Positions 34,062 to 41,739 of a stretch of 41,739 bases of DNA are shown piece by piece. This DNA is from Pedobacter kyonggii. Its GTDB lineage: Bacteria > Bacteroidota > Bacteroidia > Sphingobacteriales > Sphingobacteriaceae. How positions within the stretch are numbered: position 1 is the first letter of the stretch; the number at the start of each line of letters is the position of its first letter. The notes under the pieces were generated by a model that had not been told where the DNA came from, ran no database searches, and was given only the letters and a program-made list of their open reading frames with translations. The stretch is from positions 1 through 41,739 of the forward strand of contig NZ_SIXF01000039.1 in NCBI RefSeq assembly GCF_004310665.1. Direction: 5' to 3'. The translations under genes and the position numbers were made by a program.

Positions 34062-34189
34062 AATACTTACCTCAATATAATTTTTAAACTCGGTTCATCA
34101 ACTGATGCAGCATTAAATAGCTGCCAAATCAATTAAAGGTAACCAATATCTGCTGATTTACATATATCTATAGTCATACTTTGGCGGTT

Positions 34190-34537
34190 TTATGATCTAT
34201 TCTTCTTACCCCAGGCACTTAATTGACAAAAAATGGGAAGAAACTCTACTGCTATCGGAGTTAGTTCATATTCTACCCTTGGAGGAACCTCTGCATAAAC
34301 GGTTCTTTTAACCAGCTCATCCTGCTCTAATGCACGCAGCTGTAAGGTTAACATTCGTTCTGATATATATGGGAATTCCTTTTTCAGTTCGCTAAACCTC
34401 AATTTTCGGTTTCCAAGTTTATCCAATATTACAATTTTCCATCTCCCTCCTATTTTGTTGGCCGCATAAGTCAGATCGCAATCCGTTATAAATTTTTCGT
34501 TGAGGGTATAAGTCGAATTTTCTTTTCGTGCCGTCAT
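34190..34537 (-). CDS. HxlR-family winged-helix transcriptional regulator
   Basis: 115 residues. The family phrase is DLTYAANKIGGRWKIVILDKLGNRKLRFSELKK, with a single Cys (DCDL) at the family's redox-sensing position; recognition helix ISERMLTLQLRALEQ, and wing VYAEVPPRVEYELTP. HxlR proteins bind short inverted repeats as dimers and often respond to aldehydes, quinones or oxidants through that cysteine. The divergently placed reductase gene at 34636 and the inverted TACCA/TGGTA sites between them point to local control. Confidence 0.92.
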   Translation of the reverse strand: MTARKENSTYTLNEKFITDCDLTYAANKIGGRWKIVILDKLGNRKLRFSELKKEFPYISERMLTLQLRALEQDELVKRTVYAEVPPRVEYELTPIAVEFLPIFCQLSAWGKKNRS

Positions 34538-34553
34538 TACTTACAAATTTGTT

Positions 34554-34598
34554 TGTACCATACAAATGGTAGTGTATGCTATAAAAATACGTGGTACA
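34554..34598. promoter_or_regulatory. Candidate HxlR operator
   Basis: Three half-sites lie in the 98-bp divergent spacer: TGTACCA (34554-34560), TGGTA (34567-34571) and TGGTACA (34592-34598). The first two form TACCA-N6-TGGTA. The first and last are perfect 7-base inverses. A typical place and shape for a dimeric regulator controlling both its own gene and the reductase. Confidence 0.5.
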
Positions 34599-34635
34599 GA
34601 TTATTATTGCAAGGTCATTTTAATCACGAGAAAAT

Positions 34636-35388
34636 ATGGACTTATATTTAACCGGGAAAACTGCATTGGTAACCGGAGCCTCTAAAGGAATTGGTAGAGC
34701 AATAGCAAAAGAATTGGCAAAGGAAGGCGTAAAAGTTTTTATAACAGGCCGTAACCAACAATCTCTAGAGAGCCTTTCCAATGAAATCGTTGCTGAAGGC
34801 AACCCTGCCCCTATTGTTTTTGCACAGGACTTGCTAGCACATAACGCGCCTCACAAAATTGCCACTGCGGCCTTAGCTGCACTTGGCCATATCGACATCC
34901 TTATCAACAACGCGGGCCAAAGTCAGCCTGTAGATGTTACAGGACCGGAAGAACCCTGGACTAAATCGATGGCTTTAGATTTTGAGCGCCCCAGGCTACT
35001 CACACAAGCACTATTACCACATTTTATTGCCCGCAAACAAGGAACAATACTCAATTTGACCAGTACTTATGAATTACGCTCATTGAATGTTTCAGCTATT
35101 GCTAAAGCCGCAGTGGCAATGTGGTCTAAACAACTTGCCAGTGAGCTAGGCAAATACGGAATCAGGGTGAACTGTTTACAACCAGGACTTATCGATACTG
35201 AAAACATCCGGCCTTATTTTCCTGGCGATGAGCGCCGGAAATACGCTGAGAGTGAAATACCTTTACAAGATTTTGGTAAAGTGCAGGATATGGCAGATAT
35301 GGCTATTTTCCTGGTTTCGCCGCGGGCTAAATATATAACAGGAACGGTTTCAGTGGTGGATGGCGGAGGAACACGTTCGGCATTCTGA
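34636..35388 (+). CDS. Short-chain dehydrogenase/reductase lacking the catalytic tyrosine
   Basis: 250 residues with a complete SDR Rossmann fold: TGASKGIG (13-20) binds NAD(P), NNAG follows as INNAGQ, and the C-terminal GTVSVVDGGGTRSAF is normal. The catalytic Ser is S143 (NLTST) and the catalytic Lys K157 (AKAAV). The Tyr expected four residues before the Lys is Ser (S153, in VSAIAK). Either Y145 substitutes, or the protein is an inactive or unusual reductase. The DNA reads cleanly, so this is not a frameshift. Divergent from the HxlR regulator. Confidence 0.88.
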   Translation: MDLYLTGKTALVTGASKGIGRAIAKELAKEGVKVFITGRNQQSLESLSNEIVAEGNPAPIVFAQDLLAHNAPHKIATAALAALGHIDILINNAGQSQPVDVTGPEEPWTKSMALDFERPRLLTQALLPHFIARKQGTILNLTSTYELRSLNVSAIAKAAVAMWSKQLASELGKYGIRVNCLQPGLIDTENIRPYFPGDERRKYAESEIPLQDFGKVQDMADMAIFLVSPRAKYITGTVSVVDGGGTRSAF

Positions 35389-35760
35389 TTTTATCAAATA
35401 AGATGCTTTGAAAAGAGATTTCTGCCAAAAAGTTTTCCACACCTGTGAAGTCCAAAACGCGATTTTGTCTATAATCATACTTTAAACTGTTTTGATAAAA
35501 AACGACAAAAAACCACCTTAAAACATATTTAAAGGCAGTTTTAGAACTGAAAAAGAAAATTAAAAAAATGCCTTTAAAGGCATTTAAACGCATATTATTT
35601 CCCCTAGTTTTTCCCCCTTTTGCCACTAAAAATCGATGGTAAAATCAACTCCAAAGAGCTGTTTCTACCTAAATATATCAAATTACAGATGAACTTTCAA
35701 GTTCTTATCCCATTAACATTATCTAAGCAATATCCAAATACTATTGTTTTGAACTAGGTT
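35389..35760. other. Intergenic gap with a 16-bp perfect palindrome
   Basis: 372 AT-rich bases with no credible gene. ATGCCTTTAAAGGCAT (35568-35583) is a perfect palindrome flanked by A- and T-rich runs, and may end the reductase transcript. AAAGGCA also occurs alone at 35531. Confidence 0.5.
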
Positions 35761-36156
35761 ATGCTTTATACCGATGGATTGATTAGCATTGATAGATATA
35801 TGAGATCAAAATTAAAAGAAATTAGTGAGTCAATGAAAGGTTTGGGTTTGGATAACAGCTCCCATAAACGACCAAAGCAAACAGAAAAACAACTCCTTAA
35901 AAACCCATCATCAAGGTTAGCAAATCACCTAGAAAATTATAGCTATCAGACTGAAAGTATTAATCTAATTACAGAAATACTGCAGAACATGAACCAACTA
36001 TTAAGCATCATTAACTCTAATCTTCATTCTGTAATCGGAAGCGGAGAAGCAAAAAAATCGATCAAAAAACTTTCCAGAGAAGAAAGAATAAGCATTTTAA
36101 AAAATAAGCTTCTTTTTGATGGCAGATCATCTTCCAAGAGAAGAAATAAAGATTGA
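35761..36156 (+). CDS. Hypothetical basic, partly helical protein
   Basis: 131 residues, no family recognised. A Lys/Ser/Gln-rich first half is followed by a heptad-like stretch (about 63-93, SINLITEILQNMNQLLSIINSNLHSVI) that could form a coiled coil, and a strongly basic end (EERISILKNKLLF, then RSSSKRRNKD). A second start at residue 14 (MRSKLKEISE) is possible. The region is more AT-rich than its neighbours and the gene is an orphan here, so recent arrival is possible. Confidence 0.55.
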   Translation: MLYTDGLISIDRYMRSKLKEISESMKGLGLDNSSHKRPKQTEKQLLKNPSSRLANHLENYSYQTESINLITEILQNMNQLLSIINSNLHSVIGSGEAKKSIKKLSREERISILKNKLLFDGRSSSKRRNKD

Positions 36157-36616
36157 ATTCGTATTTCAAACTGAAACGGATTGCAGTAAATGTCCTAGTT
36201 TTTATTAGCCCAAGCATGAAAATTCCAATGGGTTTTCAAGTATTCTAAAAACTATCATATAAGCCTCATTGTAAAATAATACTAGTCTCACTGACCGCTG
36301 ATACAAAAATTTTATACTTCGCTAAAAAGTATTTTAAAGATTGGATCAATCATGCTCTTATTTTACCAATTATCATTAATTTTAGGTGCAGGTATGAGAT
36401 CATACATTAAGGCAACAAAAAGAAAACCTACCAACAAAATACTGATATACAAATAATTAAACACAAACCAACAATAAATCATTAGCGATATAAAGTAAAT
36501 TTATGATGAAATTTTTATAAAAAAATCTGTCTTGAACTGAAAATTGAATCATTGAATTTAAAACAAAAAAAGAGGATGTTAACGTATTTAAATGGTTATC
36601 TTTAAATAAAAAAACC
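36157..36616. other. 460-base AT-rich gap
   Basis: No gene seen. A 27-base stretch at 36434-36460 matches 41288-41314 at 23 of 27 positions. TATCTTTA at 36597-36604 is a near match to the -7 box, 13 bases before the small acidic gene. Confidence 0.4.
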
Positions 36617-36796
36617 ATGATTATAGACCCAAATAAAGAAGAACTTTCTGACGATAAGGAAGACGCATTAACAAGTGAAGAAGATGCGCTAAATCAAAGT
36701 ACAGTGATTAGCGGTGAAATGGCTGCCGAACATGATGCTGATTTATTGGATCAGGCAGATAAAGCCTCCAGATCATCTTTCGAATTGGATATTTAG
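36617..36796 (+). CDS. Small acidic protein (59 residues)
   Basis: MIIDPNKEELSDDKEDALTS opens the protein and FELDI ends it. About a third of the residues are Asp or Glu, and two EDAL-type phrases repeat (KEDALTSEEDAL). No hydrophobic segment or cysteine. A near -7 box lies 13 bases before the ATG and a 13-bp hairpin follows, so it looks like a real transcription unit. Function unknown; acidic proteins of this size can be nucleic-acid mimics or stress proteins, but nothing here decides. Confidence 0.55.
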   Translation: MIIDPNKEELSDDKEDALTSEEDALNQSTVISGEMAAEHDADLLDQADKASRSSFELDI

Positions 36797-36817
36797 GCCA
36801 ATCGTTATTCCAAGAAA

Positions 36818-36859
36818 AATGGAGATATCTTTAGACTTGGCTCAGAAGATATCTCCATT
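36818..36859. terminator. Symmetric hairpin between the acidic gene and the sigma-54 activator
   Basis: AATGGAGATATCT pairs perfectly with AGATATCTCCATT. The T-run (ATTTTTC) is on the minus strand, so it suits the sigma-54 activator's transcript, but it would stall either direction. Confidence 0.65.
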
Positions 36860-37002
36860 CTAATGATTGCTAGCAAAAGGATAAGCACTAGCCTACTGCT
36901 CGTTCAAACCTGACTCTTTAACCGCTGCGTTACAAAATCATTTCCAGGGCAGAAATTAGTTGTTCAAAGTTTTGTTTATCTGGCGTATAACCTGTAGTCG
37001 TT

Positions 37003-38694
37003 TTAATTAAAAACATGCTTTTTGGCCAGGCCAAGCTTTTTAATTTTCGAATTCAGTGTTGTTGCCGGAACCCCTAACAGTTTTGCCGCGCCATGCTTTC
37101 CAGAAATCCTCCCATTACACAATTCTAAAACAGCGAAAATATGATCACGTTCATTTTCTGAAATGGTTTTAACACGCGCTACAGTTGATAAAGAATGTTC
37201 AGTGCTTTTAGGGATTTCGAGGTCCTTGATCATAGGCCCCTGTGCCATTACAACCTGCCTTTCGATAAGATGCTCCAATTCCCTAACATTGCCCGGCCAG
37301 CTATAAGCCATCATTGTAGAAATTGCTTTTTTCGAAAATCCATCGAAATTTCGATTCGACTTTTTGGCGAATTTCTCTAAGAAAAAGGTAGCAAGCACTG
37401 CGATATCCGATTTCCGATTTCGAAGCGGTGGCAATGAAACCGGAAGAACATTTAACCTATAATATAAATCACGCCTAAACCTTCCCGCCTCTACTTCTTC
37501 GAAAAGATTTCTGTTTGTGGCGGAGATGATGCGTACATCAGTTGCGACAGTTGTTTTACCACCAACACGCTCTATTTCTTTTTCCTGTAAAACACGGAGC
37601 AATTTAACTTGTAAATCGAGCGTTAACTCACCTATTTCATCAAGAAAAATTGTGCCCTTGTGTGCCTGTTCGAACTTGCCTATCCGTTTTTCAGTGGCAC
37701 CTGTAAAGCTCCCTTTCTCGTGGCCAAAAAGTTCTGATTCGATTAAATTAGGCGGAATAGCAGCACAGTTAACCTTAATCATTGTTTTCTGGCTCCTTCC
37801 AGACCCATCGTGAATGGCTTTGGCGATCAATTCTTTACCCGTGCCTGTTTCGCCCAAAATTAGCACGGTAGTTTCTGAGGTGGAGATCCGGTTGAGCAGT
37901 TTGTAAACCTCCTGCATTTCCGGACTGCTGCCCACAATTTCTGGGTGATCAAGAATTTCGTTTGTTACTTCTGGTTTGAAAACAAGGTATTCGGCAAGTT
38001 GAGTGTTCAGTTTTCCAATTTCATTTTCCAACTGCTTAATTTTCTCCTCAGCATGTAATGATGTTTTGGTGCCATTTATCATTTCGGGCCTGGCAAGTCT
38101 TACAAACCTGGACGCATATCCATTTCTTTCCTCCATTACAGCCAGCAGGCCGGCAATAAAATCGGCAATGTTACAGCAAAAACTCAATCCTTCTGCGCTT
38201 AGCTCGCGATTATGGTTATGCAGTTCGAAGGTTCCCAATATCCGACCCTTGTGTTCCAAAGGAATATAACAGTGAAAATGATATTCTATAGGATGATTGG
38301 TTAAGCAATGATTTTCGCCAAAATCAGTTATCCAGTCTTGCCGCGATTTAAGCACAGGAAAATCAAAATCCGAAATTTCTTTTGTGATAAGCGAAAGACT
38401 CACCGGATCGGAAATGATTTCGGTACAGGATATTTTGCCCGAAATGGCTTCGGTCAGATAGGCTCTAGTGATGTGGTCCATTTCTTCGTTGTAGAGCATT
38501 AATGCTCCGCAATCAATCGAGAATAAGGGGTACAGTTTAAAAAACACACCTTGAAACAGTTCTTTTAAGGTAAAATTCTTTTCTTGTTCTGCCAAAGTTT
38601 CTGCCCGTGCTCCGAAATAAGAATTGGCATGAGGATTAATATCAATGTCATCAACATTAGTATTGGAGCTAAAATCTGATTCCTGCTTTATCAT
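37003..38694 (-). CDS. Sigma-54-dependent activator with GAF-like sensor
   Basis: 563 residues. An N-terminal GAF-like domain (about 40-190) has no phospho-acceptor receiver, so it probably senses a small ligand. A coiled coil follows (214-238). The AAA+ core carries Walker A GETGTGKE (281-288), the sigma-54 contact loop GSFTGA (328-333, Ser for the usual Ala) and Walker [10 protein letters not shown] (348-356). A Fis-type helix-turn-helix ends the protein ([22 protein letters not shown]). It drives ATP-dependent opening of RpoN promoters. The upstream gap carries a 16-bp palindrome that may be its own binding site. Confidence 0.92.
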   Translation of the reverse strand: MIKQESDFSSNTNVDDIDINPHANSYFGARAETLAEQEKNFTLKELFQGVFFKLYPLFSIDCGALMLYNEEMDHITRAYLTEAISGKISCTEIISDPVSLSLITKEISDFDFPVLKSRQDWITDFGENHCLTNHPIEYHFHCYIPLEHKGRILGTFELHNHNRELSAEGLSFCCNIADFIAGLLAVMEERNGYASRFVRLARPEMINGTKTSLHAEEKIKQLENEIGKLNTQLAEYLVFKPEVTNEILDHPEIVGSSPEMQEVYKLLNRISTSETTVLILGETGTGKELIAKAIHDGSGRSQKTMIKVNCAAIPPNLIESELFGHEKGSFTGATEKRIGKFEQAHKGTIFLDEIGELTLDLQVKLLRVLQEKEIERVGGKTTVATDVRIISATNRNLFEEVEAGRFRRDLYYRLNVLPVSLPPLRNRKSDIAVLATFFLEKFAKKSNRNFDGFSKKAISTMMAYSWPGNVRELEHLIERQVVMAQGPMIKDLEIPKSTEHSLSTVARVKTISENERDHIFAVLELCNGRISGKHGAAKLLGVPATTLNSKIKKLGLAKKHVFN

Positions 38695-39031
38695 TCTTTA
38701 TAATTGATCATCCCCGGAATATATCCGGGAACTGGGTGATTGAATTTTATAGCAATTGCCAAAACGATCAACACCCGGATGATGATTAATCATCACCAAG
38801 CGATTGAGGATTGATTCGATAGGGATTGATTTGCTTATTGTTCAAACCCGCGAATTCAAAGAATATGCCAAATGCTAGAATATGGCACTAATGATGTATC
38901 ATCAACACCACGACAACAAATAGCTCACGATATTTCGCTAAAAGACGATTCTGGATACGAAATATAATAGAAGACCTGAATGATCGAGGTAGCGAATAAT
39001 GAGGTGATTGAAAGGGAAATGATACTACCCA
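38695..39031. other. Gap with palindromes upstream of the sigma-54 activator
   Basis: 337 bases, no gene. TGATGATTAATCATCA (38780-38795) is a perfect 16-bp palindrome about 90 bases before the activator start. TCCCCGGA/TCCGGGA (38711-38730) is a second inverted pair. TGATCATC at 38705-38712 recurs at 41253-41260 upstream of the hydrolase. These may be enhancer sites for the activator. No clear RpoN -24/-12 box was found here. Confidence 0.45.
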
Positions 39032-40204
39032 TCATATTCCCTTATCTTTCCCTACAATAATCGTCAAAAATGCAAGCATTGCAAAAGTAATCATCTGCCA
39101 GGTTACCATTTCCCAGCCACCCATTTTCCAACAGATTAAGCCAACAAAGGCACCAGTTGCACCACCGATAAAATAGCAGGTCATGTAAACCGTATTGATC
39201 CTGCTATTGGCTTTTGAATCTAGGCTATAAATTAGTGCTATATTAGTTACCTGAGTAGCCTGAACACCTATATCCAATAATACCACGGCAACTGAAAGCG
39301 CAATAACCGAAAAAGGAAAAATCTTTAACACCAGAATACCTGCAATAACCAAAGACAGCGTAAGCATTAATGAACGCTTTGGTTTCCCGCCACCATCAGA
39401 AAGCTTTCCAAAGAGCGGAACCAATAAAGCACCCGCGACAGCCAAGAGGCCAAATAAACCTATGGTATCGGTCTGATAATTAAATGGTGCACCGCTAAGG
39501 TGAAAAGTTAACGCAATCCAAAATGAACTCAGTGTACCAAAAGTAAGCGCACCGGTCAGGGCCGTTCTCCTCAAAGTCCCAAAGCGTTTAAACTGCCCAA
39601 AAGTGGATTGAAGTAACTGCGCGTAACTGCCATCAAAACGGACCTTAGCTGAGGGAAAATCTGTTTGCATCAATATTGCCGACAGTGCCACCATTATTGC
39701 AGAAATACCGAAAACATAACGCCAGCTCAGCCATTCGGTAACGAATCCGCTGAATACCCTGGCCGCTAAAACGCCAACCAGAATTCCGGTAAAAATAACA
39801 CCTACTATTTTTCCTCTGTTTTCGGAAACCAGACTTGCTGCCATGGGCAAAATGACCTGTGCTGAAACGGCAAATAAGCCAACGGCTAAACTTGAAGCGT
39901 AAATTATTGCCAGATTCGGGGATAAGGCCATTGCAACCAAAGCTACAACCAAGGCAAGCTGTAGCCAGAGAATCAATTTTTTACGGTCCATTTTATCACC
40001 AAGTGGCGTTAGGAAAAATAAACCCAAACCGTATCCCGCCTGGGATAAAACGGAAATCAGTCCCGCTGATTTTTCATCTGTTTTTAAGGATGTGGCAATT
40101 GCGCCGAGTATAGGCTGACTGTAATAAACGTTGGCCACACATATCCCTGCCGTTACCGACATAATGAGAATCTGGGCGGTGCTGAGGCTTTGTTTTTCTG
40201 ACAT
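39032..40204 (-). CDS. MFS transporter
   Basis: 390 residues with twelve membrane helices. The N-terminal GICVANVYYSQPILGAIA and the loop between helices two and three, GYGLGLFFLTPLGDKMDRKKLI, are standard MFS efflux features. The second loop copy is LFGKLSDGGGKPKRS. It resembles proton-driven drug or metabolite exporters (DHA1-like). The hydrolase gene ends 65 bases upstream on the same strand, so the two may be expressed together: one processing, the other exporting or importing a compound. Substrate unknown. Confidence 0.88.
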   Translation of the reverse strand: MSEKQSLSTAQILIMSVTAGICVANVYYSQPILGAIATSLKTDEKSAGLISVLSQAGYGLGLFFLTPLGDKMDRKKLILWLQLALVVALVAMALSPNLAIIYASSLAVGLFAVSAQVILPMAASLVSENRGKIVGVIFTGILVGVLAARVFSGFVTEWLSWRYVFGISAIMVALSAILMQTDFPSAKVRFDGSYAQLLQSTFGQFKRFGTLRRTALTGALTFGTLSSFWIALTFHLSGAPFNYQTDTIGLFGLLAVAGALLVPLFGKLSDGGGKPKRSLMLTLSLVIAGILVLKIFPFSVIALSVAVVLLDIGVQATQVTNIALIYSLDSKANSRINTVYMTCYFIGGATGAFVGLICWKMGGWEMVTWQMITFAMLAFLTIIVGKDKGI

Positions 40205-40268
40205 AATGTATAAGTTAAAAGGTGGATATCCCGCACGGCAGTGTGCGTGATATCCACCAGATGATTGA

Positions 40269-41204
40269 TTATTCTTTAATGAATCTGATCAGTTCTTCAT
40301 TGAACTTATCTTTTTCTTCGAGGAAGGAAGCGTGACCGCTTTTATCAAAGGTTACCAGTTTAGAACCTGCTATTCCCTTATTCATCTGCTGTGCTAAGGC
40401 ATAGGCCACAATGTGATCATGTTTTGCATGCATGATCAAGGTTGGGACTTTGATTTTTGCCAAGTCGGCCCTTAAATCTTCATCTCTTAGGGAAATAAGT
40501 GCCTGCTCCATTGCATAAGCTGATGACTGAAGTTCAATAGAATATAACCATTGGCCGATGCCTGGAGAAAGTGAAGTTGGAGTCAGAGCAAATTTGGAAC
40601 CAACCGCGGCCAATAATGAAGGGCGATCTGAATCGTTAAGCGCAACCCAACCACTGATATCATCTTTTGTGAATAATGGGTAAGGATAATCGGCAGTTTT
40701 AGTGTGACGTGGGGCAGCCGCCGAGAACAGACCAAGCTTTTTAATATGTGCACCATTGTATTTGGCTACATAATGTAACACAATTGCACCGCCCATCGAA
40801 TGTCCGCCAATTACCGCGTCTTTAATATCCATTTGGTCCAAAACGCTTTTGATATCATCCGCAAACTGATCATAATCATACTTGCCAAAAGGTTTATCAG
40901 ACTGACCAAAGCCTCTCAAAGTAATCCCGATCGCCCGATAACCGGCCTTAACCAAAGCGTGGTACTGGTATTCCCATGAGACATCACTCAACGGATAACC
41001 ATGGATCAGCACGACTGCAGGACCATTGCCCAGATCTGTTACATGCAGCTTTACATTTGGTGCAACTTCATAGTATTCTTTTCTTCCTTCAGTAGTCGCT
41101 GTTGTTTGTTTTTCTTCCTTGTTTTCTTTCGGCTGTTCTTTACATGAACCTAAACCGATTGCTGAAATCAGCAAAGTACCTGCAATGAGTTTATTGTACT
41201 TCAT
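40269..41204 (-). CDS. Lipoprotein alpha/beta hydrolase (non-heme haloperoxidase-like fold)
   Basis: 311 residues from the ATG at 41204; that start puts a proper lipobox at IGLGSC (C21) followed by KEQ, whereas an earlier start at 41258 would spoil the signal peptide. The hydrolase core has the oxyanion strand LIHGYPLSD, the nucleophile S136 in GHSMGG, the acid in HAKHDHIVA, and the His in KSGHASFLEE. The closest general match is the chloroperoxidase/esterase group (TLRGFGQSDKP). Membrane anchoring and the neighbouring MFS gene suggest work on an external compound. Confidence 0.88.
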   Translation of the reverse strand: MKYNKLIAGTLLISAIGLGSCKEQPKENKEEKQTTATTEGRKEYYEVAPNVKLHVTDLGNGPAVVLIHGYPLSDVSWEYQYHALVKAGYRAIGITLRGFGQSDKPFGKYDYDQFADDIKSVLDQMDIKDAVIGGHSMGGAIVLHYVAKYNGAHIKKLGLFSAAAPRHTKTADYPYPLFTKDDISGWVALNDSDRPSLLAAVGSKFALTPTSLSPGIGQWLYSIELQSSAYAMEQALISLRDEDLRADLAKIKVPTLIMHAKHDHIVAYALAQQMNKGIAGSKLVTFDKSGHASFLEEKDKFNEELIRFIKE

Positions 41205-41482
41205 AATGAATTGTTTGTGTTTTAAGATGATTGATAATGCCACTACTTTAGTGATCATCTTTTATGTTTCAAAACAAAAGCCAGCAAACAAAATGCTGAT
41301 TACCAAATAATTAATAAAAACAAACAAGTTTTAAGTTTACCTTATTTCGTTAATTTATGATACTATCCCCCGATCTTTGGCTGCAGGCCGGGTTTACCAG
41401 TAACATGTTTCTAACAGTATGTCGTCATTCCCCCGTATGCCCTATCGTGTGGACACATCTTTTTATTTACTTTGCACTTGAT
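41205..41482. other. Gap: hydrolase promoter region and left end of the IS4 element
   Basis: AAGATGAT (41224-41231) and ATCATCTT (41254-41261) are inverses lying upstream of the hydrolase. A minus-strand TGGC-N7-TTGA (41283-41269) is near the RpoN pattern TGGC-N7-TTGC but lacks the final C. From roughly 41350 on, GC content rises and the sequence probably belongs to the insertion sequence; its exact end cannot be placed without a second copy. Confidence 0.35.
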
Positions 41483-41739
41483 ATGCGTCGAGAATTTACA
41501 GATTTAGGGGATCACCGTTTACTTTTAAGAGGGAATAAGATTTTAAATGATCTTTTTAGCCGGAGTGTTCATTCGATACGCCAACTTACAGATGATGATG
41601 CATCCGCAAAAGGCTTCTACCGTTTTCTCCTGAATGAACGGATAAGCGAGAATGAACTCTTGTCCAACCTTATTGGGAACTGTAAAGCAGCCTGTTCAGG
41701 CAGATATGTTATCTGCTTTCAGGACACTACCGAGATTAA
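41483..41739 (+). CDS. IS4-family DDE transposase, N-terminal fragment (runs off window)
   Basis: The first 85 residues of an IS4-type transposase, cut by the window end. FTDLGDHRLLLRGNKIL is the family's opening (usually DKRL), SAKGFYRFLLNERIS the conserved middle, and VICFQDTTEI carries the first catalytic Asp (D81) of the DDE triad. The downstream D and E and the right end are beyond the window, so whether it is active is unknown. It marks the right border as a multicopy mobile element. Confidence 0.88.
   Translation, partial: MRREFTDLGDHRLLLRGNKILNDLFSRSVHSIRQLTDDDASAKGFYRFLLNERISENELLSNLIGNCKAACSGRYVICFQDTTEI

Noticed and set aside
1-41739. Composite transposon bounded by the two insertion sequences
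   Set aside because: The two elements are of unrelated families, and the interior holds valS, fmt, truA and other core genes.

Overview
The window reads as a stretch of chromosome from a Bacteroidota bacterium, most likely the Sphingobacteriaceae (Pedobacter or a close relative). Supporting signs are the AT-rich sequence, start sites without Shine-Dalgarno motifs, several matches to the Bacteroidota -7 promoter element TAnnTTTG, and the gene families present: single-domain MnmD, two-domain DUF1080, DUF6588, poxvirus-type topoisomerase IB, GH29 fucosidase and NamZ/DUF1343. Both ends of the window lie inside transposase genes: IS110-type at base 1 on the minus strand, IS4-type at the right end on the plus strand. 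That pattern fits a draft contig that breaks at multicopy insertion sequences. No rRNA, tRNA, CRISPR array or phage module was recognised.

Layout. 1-534: IS110 fragment with a folded leader, then dispersed repeats. 535-4547: minus-strand cluster of two Tat-type Gfo/Idh/MocA oxidoreductases around a two-domain DUF1080 protein, probably oxidative glycoside breakdown. 4969-8268: valS and a DoxX-like membrane protein. 8270-8974: a decayed Uma2 gene abutting a tandem array of 97-bp hairpin repeats. 8975-10957: zinc/cadmium-type P1B ATPase. 11305-16223: M13 peptidase, DUF2625, DinB-like, YjbR-like (start codon preceded by a telomere-like heptamer array) and MnmD. 16477-20204: aldo/keto reductase, then a tight run of AI-2E-type permease, small membrane protein, DoxX-like protein and MazG. 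20246-31787: housekeeping genes (ychJ-type, truA, fmt, rluD-type, topoisomerase IB, lolE-like, namZ-like, class IV aminotransferase, PLP desulfhydrase) mixed with small lipoproteins, a broken DUF6588 gene and many palindromic elements. 32060-35388: fucosidase, small GNAT, and a divergent HxlR/SDR pair with a candidate operator. 35761-36796: AT-rich stretch with two orphan genes. 37003-41204: sigma-54 activator, MFS transporter and lipoprotein alpha/beta hydrolase, all on the minus strand.

Most genes are ordinary chromosomal ones. The unusual material is mainly non-coding: an RNA-like three-way fold against the IS110 start codon, the 97-bp hairpin array at the exact break of the Uma2 gene, a 126-bp element with perfect 14-bp inverted ends, a highly folded 287-bp element with partial relatives elsewhere, and the (TTTAGGG)n tract touching a start codon. 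No complete, clearly new multigene system is visible. The glycoside cluster and the regulator/transporter/hydrolase block are the best functional leads.
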